In this document: positions 1 through 4,793 of the stretch, piece after piece | Layout: each line of letters begins with the position of its first letter | How positions within the stretch are numbered: the stretch's first letter is position 1 | Assembly (NCBI GenBank): GCA_043781315.1 | Contig: JAYWBR010000107.1 | Location: 1-6,852, forward strand | Direction of reading: 5' to 3' | From: CAIQOK01 sp043781315 | GTDB lineage: Bacteria > Verrucomicrobiota > Verrucomicrobiia > Limisphaerales > CAIQOK01 | Length of the DNA: 6,852 nt | Made by a program: the position numbers and the translations under genes | The notes under the pieces: generated by a model | The model's database searches: none | Told to the model about the DNA's origin: nothing | The model's input: the letters and a program-made list of their open reading frames with translations, nothing else

Positions 1-2056
1 CATGGAGCGTTTGCGGGCAGCCTGCAAGGCGGCGACCACATCAGCCCAGGTCGAGGCTCATTGTCAGGCCGGCCAGGAACAGATGCGCGCACACTTGAGT
101 CAGGCAGTCGCAGGCGTGACGGCCAACGGACTGAGCCTCGATGCCCGCCGGAACTTTCTGGAGAACCGCGAGTTCATGCCCGACCGGCTGGGACTGATGC
201 GCGTCCTGCACGAACTGGGCGAAACCAGCAACCGATCCCGGCACCTGCGCGTGCCCCTGGCCAGCGAATCGCAAACGGAAGCGTTGCTGCTTTGGAGCGA
301 GTTTTTCAAACTGGTTGTGCCCGCAACTGTCGCCGTGTTCTTGGTCAGTCATCGTGGAGCCGACTGGCTTGACGTTCTGATCGGCGAACCGGAAGGCGCG
401 GATTTTTTCTGTCTCCAGGCGGCTTTGAAAGCGGTGCCCTTGACGACGGAGATTCCTTACGAGCTGCCACCGGAAACGAAGCCCCGCTGGAATGATCTCG
501 AAGCCCGGTTCCTGGGCCTCGTGGCACCAACAAAAAATGAACCACCGCGAGCGGCGTCGGCCCCCAGCGCATACCAGGCTGAAAAAGGTGAACCGCCGGC
601 CTCGGCCTCGGTGGGCCAGCGCAAATGGCTCCGGCCCGTGTTGGCCGGCGCGGTTTTGCTGCTGGCACTTTTCGGTTATCTGCTTATCAAAGGAAGTGCA
701 AATACCAAGGCCAAATCGCCCGATCCAGTTCCAACCGTCACTCCCAAGCCAGAAGCCGAAGCAATGAAACCGGTGGTCGAAACCGTGAAGCCAGTGGTCG
801 CGACCAAGCCCGCGACCAAGCCGGTCAGCCCCGCTCCGTCCAACCCGGCCACTGAAACCCCGGTCACGCCGCCGCCACCGGATCAATATGACAAAGCCAT
901 GACCGAGGCCCGCGCCGCTTTGGAAAAGCGAAATTTGAAGCGGGACACATCCATGCGCCAGCAAGAGCAGGTCGCGCAGACTCAGCGACAGAAGCAATTC
1001 ACCCAGGCCGTCGAGGTGGGGCAGGCCGCGTTTGACAAAAATGATTTTACCACGGCTCTCGCGCAAGCCGACCTGGCGCTGAGTTTCAAGACCAATGATC
1101 CGGTGGCGGACAAGCTGCGCGATGCGGCCAAGTCCCAGATGAACCGCGTGGCGCTTGCCACTGCCGACCGCCAGAACAAATACGACTCCGCCATGAAAGC
1201 TGCGGGTGCCGCACTGCTGGCCAGGAATTTTGACGAGGCCATCCGGCAGGCGGACACGGCCTTGACGAACGTGGCCGGGGATGCGGGCGCGCTGAAGTTG
1301 AAGGACGACGTAATGAAGGCGCAGGCGGACGTGGCCGCGCAGGCGGAGCGGGAAAAACATTACCAGGCCGCAATGATGGCGGGGCAGAAAGCCTACGAGG
1401 CGAAGGATTATGCCGGAGCGATCACGCAGGCGGTCGTGGCGCTCGCAAACCGGGCCGGGGACGCGGCGGCGGCGAAACTCAAGACCGATGCGGAAGCGCG
1501 CCAGGCGGAAATCACGGCCCAGGCGGAACGGGAAAATAATTACCAGTCGGCCATGGCGGCGGCGCAATCCGCCTACAGCCGGAAGGATTTTTCGGAAGCG
1601 ATCAACAATGCGGACGCGGCCCTGCGGAACCATGCCGGGGACACGAACGCAATTGCCTTGAAAGCCAGAGCAGTGGACGGCCGTGATCTGGTGGAGGTCA
1701 AGGCCAGCATTGCGCGCGGTGACCTGGTCAAGGCCAGAAGTCTTTGCGCGGCGCATGTCGGAAATTCGGATTTCGATGAACTCGCCAAGCGGATTGTTGT
1801 GAAGGCCTCGGACAAACTGGACACCGATCTGGAAGTGTACATGGTCTGTTTCGGCCTGCTCGATCCCAAGAAGGCCAAGACCCCGGAGGCAAAGCGGGAG
1901 ACGCAATTGCTCGGTGAATTTGCCAACGAGGACAAAGACCAATGGCAGCACAAAGTGGATGTCTTGCGGGAGGCATTCAACGCGGCTGGCCGGCTCGACG
2001 CCGACCGGGTCAAAAAACTCGGCGACTTGAAAAAGGCGGTCAGCCAGCATTTATGA
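1..2056 (+). CDS. TagF-like/transmembrane/TPR-repeat fusion protein of a T6SS locus (5' end probably outside window)
   Basis: The frame is open from the window edge; the first ATG (base 2) is probably internal, because the N-terminal fold looks incomplete. Numbering from that ATG gives 684 residues. Residues about 50-172 (HLRVPL, a helix around LLLWSEFF, PATVAVFLVS, DVLIGEPEGADFF) resemble the second half of TagF/ImpM. In Pseudomonas and Agrobacterium TagF is a post-translational repressor of T6SS. This match is by pattern only and is moderate. Residues 209-230 form one hydrophobic membrane segment flanked by Arg/Lys. Residues 237-293 are a Pro/Lys/Thr-rich spacer with a repeated KPVV motif, recalling the periplasmic linker of TonB. 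Residues 294-571 hold one short and four full TPR-like helical repeats of about 60 residues. The C-terminal 110 residues are charged and helical, and unrecognised. If the N-terminus is cytoplasmic, the repeats would lie in the periplasm. The gene sits 54 bases before tssA, so a T6SS regulatory or envelope role is inferred. A plain TPR membrane protein is the alternative. Confidence 0.75.
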   Translation, partial: MERLRAACKAATTSAQVEAHCQAGQEQMRAHLSQAVAGVTANGLSLDARRNFLENREFMPDRLGLMRVLHELGETSNRSRHLRVPLASESQTEALLLWSEFFKLVVPATVAVFLVSHRGADWLDVLIGEPEGADFFCLQAALKAVPLTTEIPYELPPETKPRWNDLEARFLGLVAPTKNEPPRAASAPSAYQAEKGEPPASASVGQRKWLRPVLAGAVLLLALFGYLLIKGSANTKAKSPDPVPTVTPKPEAEAMKPVVETVKPVVATKPATKPVSPAPSNPATETPVTPPPPDQYDKAMTEARAALEKRNLKRDTSMRQQEQVAQTQRQKQFTQAVEVGQAAFDKNDFTTALAQADLALSFKTNDPVADKLRDAAKSQMNRVALATADRQNKYDSAMKAAGAALLARNFDEAIRQADTALTNVAGDAGALKLKDDVMKAQADVAAQAEREKHYQAAMMAGQKAYEAKDYAGAITQAVVALANRAGDAAAAKLKTDAEARQAEITAQAERENNYQSAMAAAQSAYSRKDFSEAINNADAALRNHAGDTNAIALKARAVDGRDLVEVKASIARGDLVKARSLCAAHVGNSDFDELAKRIVVKASDKLDTDLEVYMVCFGLLDPKKAKTPEAKRETQLLGEFANEDKDQWQHKVDVLREAFNAAGRLDADRVKKLGDLKKAVSQHL
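992..1714 (+). repeat. Four tandem 180-bp in-frame repeats encoding 60-residue TPR-like units
   Basis: Four units begin at bases 992, 1175, 1355 and 1535 (spacings 183, 180, 180). Each encodes an aromatic residue followed by an Ala-rich helix (YDSAMKAAGAAL, YQAAMMAGQKAY, YQSAMAAAQSAY), then a turn such as ARNF, AKDY or RKDF, a second helix (EAIRQADTAL, GAITQAVVAL, EAINNADAAL), a GDA/GDT turn and a third charged helix ending in AERE. This is a TPR hairpin plus an extra linking helix. DNA identity is visible: gccgggga recurs at 1274, 1454 and 1634, and aggcggagcgggaaaa (1341) recurs at 1521 with one change, both at exactly 180-base spacing. Units 2-4 therefore look like relatively recent duplications. 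Unit 1 is more diverged. A shortened unit lies just before them, from about base 881. Confidence 0.85.
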
Positions 2057-2109
2057 GTCAGCCTAAAGAATCAGCCAGCCGGGACTCCAAAATTCAATGT
2101 TGGGTCTGA
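2053..2109 (+). other. 18-codon reading frame between the TPR-fusion gene and tssA
   Basis: An ATG overlaps the upstream stop codon as ATGA (2053-2056) and opens an 18-residue frame, MSQPKESASRDSKIQCWV. It stops at TGA 2107-2109, one base before the tssA ATG at 2111. The arrangement would let ribosomes leaving the upstream gene pass through the gap and restart at tssA, which has no strong Shine-Dalgarno site. The peptide itself is not recognised. This may be chance, since the gap is only 54 bases. Confidence 0.2.
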
Positions 2110-2110
2110 G

Positions 2111-3214
2111 ATGGAAAATTTTATGAACGAGCAGATTGAAAAACTTTTGCAGCCCGTGTCCGTCGAGCAGCCGTGCGGCCCGGACCTTTCCTCCGAACCG
2201 GCCTTTGACGAGCTGACGACAATTGCCAAAGGCAAGCCCGAGGTTGAAATGGGCGAGGTGAAAAAGCCCGCCGAGCCGCCGGAGTGGCGGGAGCTGCGCG
2301 GCAAAAGCGCCGGGTTTCTGGGGCGCTCCAAACATCTTCAGGTCGCCATGATGTATTGTGTCAGCCTGCTCAAGACGGAGGGCGTGGCGGGGTTTCGTGA
2401 CGGAGCCCAATTTGTCCGGGGATTGCTCGAGCAACACTGGGCCGGGCTGTACCCGCTGCTCGACCCCGACGACAGCAATGATCCCACCCAGCGCTTGAAC
2501 ATTTTAGGCGCATTGAATGCCGTGGGCGGCCCGTTCAGCGGGTGGGTGACGGTGGTGGATAATCTTTACGCGGCGGACATCTGCCAGTCCAAGGGCATGC
2601 CACCTTTGACCTTCCGGCAGTTGTTGGATGCGAAGGCGAAAGTCGCGGGGGCGCCGGACTTCGGCAAGCTGGCCGCCTCCGTGCGTGCCGCTGCCGGCGA
2701 GTTGATTGCCGCGAAGCACCAGGCGCTCACGGAAGCGCTGGAGGCCATCCAAGGCATTGACCAGTTTCTCACGACGACATTGGGTGCGGGTGGGACGATT
2801 ACTTTCCAGCCGGTCGAAAAAACGCTGAAGGATCTGCTGAAAGAACTCCAGCCCTTTGTCGCCGGCGCGGCGGAGAGCGGGGAGCCCGCAGCGGTGGAGT
2901 CGGGCGGTGGGGATGCCGCTGCGAGCGGCGGCGGCGGCGGTAGCAGCGGCACCGTGATGGTGAAAGGCTCGATCCGTTCCCGCGACGACGTGGTGCGGGC
3001 CATTGACTGCATCTGCGAATATTACGATCAACTGGAGCCAAGCAGCCCGCTGCCGCTCATGTTGCGGCGCGCGCAAAAAATGGTGAAGATGAACTTCGTG
3101 CAGTTGATGCACGAATTGAGCCTAGCCACGGTGGACACGCTCCGGCCCAGCATGGGGTCGGCGGTGGATGCACCGGCGGCACCGCCGGCGGAAGAACCTC
3201 CGGCGCAGTCCTGA
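2111..3214 (+). CDS. tssA: Type VI secretion system protein TssA (ImpA_N family, short TssA1-like form)
   Basis: TssA organises assembly of the T6SS baseplate and the polymerisation of the inner tube and sheath in the cytoplasm. The 367 residues carry the ImpA N-terminal domain: PVSVEQPCGPDLSSEPAFDE near residues 15-34, then EWRELRGKSAGFLGRSKHLQ (58-77), a helix ending in GLLEQHWAGLYPLLDPDD (104-121) and QRLNILGALN (127-136). Residues 286-337 form the C-terminal family signature, GSIRSRDDVVRAID followed by EPSSPLPLMLRRA, as in the ring-forming TssA1 type. The length is close to that type (about 345-370). A Gly/Ser/Ala-rich spacer (about 254-281) joins the two parts, and a Pro/Ala tail (349-367) ends the protein. 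The start is uncertain: ATG 2123 (Met5) has a GGA seven bases upstream and gives MNEQIEKLLQPV, a typical family start, while ATG 2111 has no clear ribosome site. Family assignment is firm. Confidence 0.95.
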   Translation: MENFMNEQIEKLLQPVSVEQPCGPDLSSEPAFDELTTIAKGKPEVEMGEVKKPAEPPEWRELRGKSAGFLGRSKHLQVAMMYCVSLLKTEGVAGFRDGAQFVRGLLEQHWAGLYPLLDPDDSNDPTQRLNILGALNAVGGPFSGWVTVVDNLYAADICQSKGMPPLTFRQLLDAKAKVAGAPDFGKLAASVRAAAGELIAAKHQALTEALEAIQGIDQFLTTTLGAGGTITFQPVEKTLKDLLKELQPFVAGAAESGEPAAVESGGGDAAASGGGGGSSGTVMVKGSIRSRDDVVRAIDCICEYYDQLEPSSPLPLMLRRAQKMVKMNFVQLMHELSLATVDTLRPSMGSAVDAPAAPPAEEPPAQS

Positions 3215-3223
3215 TTCACCAAA

Positions 3224-4729
3224 ATGATTGCCGTTCCCGCAGAATGTCCGCTCCGACTGGGCACGCTGGAGGAGTTTGCCGCCATCCGAAATTTTTTCCA
3301 GCAGGCGCAGTTTGACGACGTCATCCTGTGCCGCGCCTTGGGGATCGCCGACATGAGTGAATACGGGCGCGTCCGTTGGGAGGAAATTTCCTTGGATTCA
3401 ATGTCAGCCCAAGCGCGATGGTGCTTGAACGTTTTTGCGCGCGGCCAGCAAGCCGGCGAAGCCGAGTCACGCGCGGTTTGTGGCGAGCCGGTTTTCGCGG
3501 CACTGCACGCGGTGGGTCTTTTGCGTCGCGCCAAAAAAAATCCGGATGCCGTCTTATGTCCGGTCTGGGTCTATCCCGCAGCGGGGTTTGTGATGGCCTC
3601 TGACCGGCGCGAAGATCCCGAAGGCGAGCCTTTCAACCCGCCCGCCGACGTGGTGTTTCCCGCGATTTATCCGGGAACCCTGCGCTTCCTGCAATTGCTG
3701 CCCGAAGCACATGGCGGCGCGGCGCTGGATCACTGCGGCGGTTCCGGCATCGGGGCCATGCTGCTGGCGCGGACGGCGGCGGTGTCCGTCACCGCCGATC
3801 TCACCGAACGTTCTGCCTTCTTTGCCGAGTTCAACCGCCGGTTGAACGGGGTGGCGATGGAAAGCCTGTGCGGCGACCTGTATGCGCCGGTGGCGGGGCG
3901 GGCCTTTGATTTGATCACCGCGCATCCGCCGTTCGTTCCCGCCACCGGCGAGACGATGGTTTATCGCGACGGCGGTGAAACCGGTGAAACCGTGACGCAG
4001 CGGATCATTGAAGGATTGCCCGCACACTTGCGGCCCGGCGGCACGGCCATGGTGCTGTGCGTGGCCTGCGACACGGAGCAGCAAACTTTTGAGCAACGCG
4101 CGCGTGAATGGCTGGGCGAAACCGCCGCCGAGTGTGACCTCGTCTTCGGCCTGGAAAAAATCATGGCCGTGGAGGAAGTCGTCGAATCCATGCGCAAACG
4201 CGGCCAGCAAATTGATGACGAGGCCGCGCGGCAGTTGCATCTCCGGCTGCGTTCGGCCGGCACGCGGCAGTTTGTTTATGGTGCGTTGTTCATCCGCCGA
4301 TTTGCCGAACGCGTGAATGCCGAACCTTGTCGCCTGCAACTGACGACGGCGGGCCGGGCGGCAGATTTCGAGCGTGTGCTGGACTGGCGGCAGTTCAGTC
4401 GGCGGCCGGATTTCAGCGACTGGCTGGCGGAGTCCCGGCCGCAACCGGCGACGCGGCTGTTGTTGACGGCGCGGCATGTGGTGCACGACGGCGAACTGGT
4501 GCCGGCGGAATTTGTCTTCTCCCTTGAGGCGGGATTTTCGGCGGCGCTGAGACCAGACGCGTGGGTGGTGCCGCTCGTGGCGCGGCTGAACGGGAAAATA
4601 TCGGTGCGCGCGATGTTCGCCGCCGCCGAGCAGGCGGAGGAATTGCCCGAAGGGTTCACGCTCGCAGCTTTTCTTGACCTGGTTCAACGGATGATTGAAC
4701 GAGGATTTCTGGAAGTGGCCGCGCGGTGA
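3224..4729 (+). CDS. Class I SAM-dependent methyltransferase, PrmC/MTS-like, with extra N- and C-terminal domains
   Basis: The 501-residue protein has three parts. Residues 1-155 form a helical N-terminal domain containing FDDVILCRALG and ALHAVGLLRR, which resembles the helical domain before the catalytic part in the DUF7059-type methyltransferases. Residues 160-300 are a Rossmann methyltransferase. SAM-binding motif I is ALDHCGGSGIGAMLLA (167-182), the acidic ribose-binding position is Asp192 in VTADLT, and motif IV is FDLITAHPPFVP (228-239). These are followed by YRDGGETGE and LPAHLRPGGTAMVL, a pattern shared with that family. Residues 375-501 contain a C-terminal region ending in a probable winged helix (LVARLNGKISVRAMF, FTLAAFLDLVQRMIERGFLE). 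The [N/D]PP[Y/F] motif has His234 in place of Asn/Asp. No signal peptide is seen, so it is cytoplasmic. It starts 9 bases after tssA and is probably co-transcribed, although it is not a core T6SS component. The substrate (protein Gln, RNA or a small molecule) cannot be told. No clear ribosome-binding site precedes the ATG. Confidence 0.85.
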   Translation: MIAVPAECPLRLGTLEEFAAIRNFFQQAQFDDVILCRALGIADMSEYGRVRWEEISLDSMSAQARWCLNVFARGQQAGEAESRAVCGEPVFAALHAVGLLRRAKKNPDAVLCPVWVYPAAGFVMASDRREDPEGEPFNPPADVVFPAIYPGTLRFLQLLPEAHGGAALDHCGGSGIGAMLLARTAAVSVTADLTERSAFFAEFNRRLNGVAMESLCGDLYAPVAGRAFDLITAHPPFVPATGETMVYRDGGETGETVTQRIIEGLPAHLRPGGTAMVLCVACDTEQQTFEQRAREWLGETAAECDLVFGLEKIMAVEEVVESMRKRGQQIDDEAARQLHLRLRSAGTRQFVYGALFIRRFAERVNAEPCRLQLTTAGRAADFERVLDWRQFSRRPDFSDWLAESRPQPATRLLLTARHVVHDGELVPAEFVFSLEAGFSAALRPDAWVVPLVARLNGKISVRAMFAAAEQAEELPEGFTLAAFLDLVQRMIERGFLEVAAR

Positions 4730-4793
4730 CCTTCCGTCGGTGCCGTCAGCGAAAACGATTCCCGCGTAACGGACCGGATGTTTAAGGGTTGGT
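4730..4793. other. Convergent intergenic junction without a recognisable terminator
   Basis: These 64 bases separate the stop codons of the methyltransferase gene (+) and the GH3 gene (-). The only inverted repeat seen is a weak 5-bp pair, tccgt (4733-4737) and acgga (4769-4773), with a loop of about 31 bases and no following T-run on either strand. Transcription may end through Rho or run into the opposing gene. Confidence 0.4.

Noticed and set aside
41..2050. A 669-codon open frame on the minus strand opposite the whole TPR-fusion gene
   Set aside because: It mirrors the codon structure of the + strand gene. Its translation is rich in Arg, His, Gly and Leu with no recognisable domain, while the + strand product has a membrane segment and ordered repeats. 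High GC commonly leaves such antisense frames open.
2920..2950. The GGC-rich run as a separate repeat element
   Set aside because: It is simply the Gly/Ala codon run of the TssA linker and has no structure extending beyond the coding frame.
4730..4793. Possible bidirectional terminator
   Set aside because: Only a 5-bp inverted repeat with a long loop and no T-run was found, which is not enough for an intrinsic terminator.
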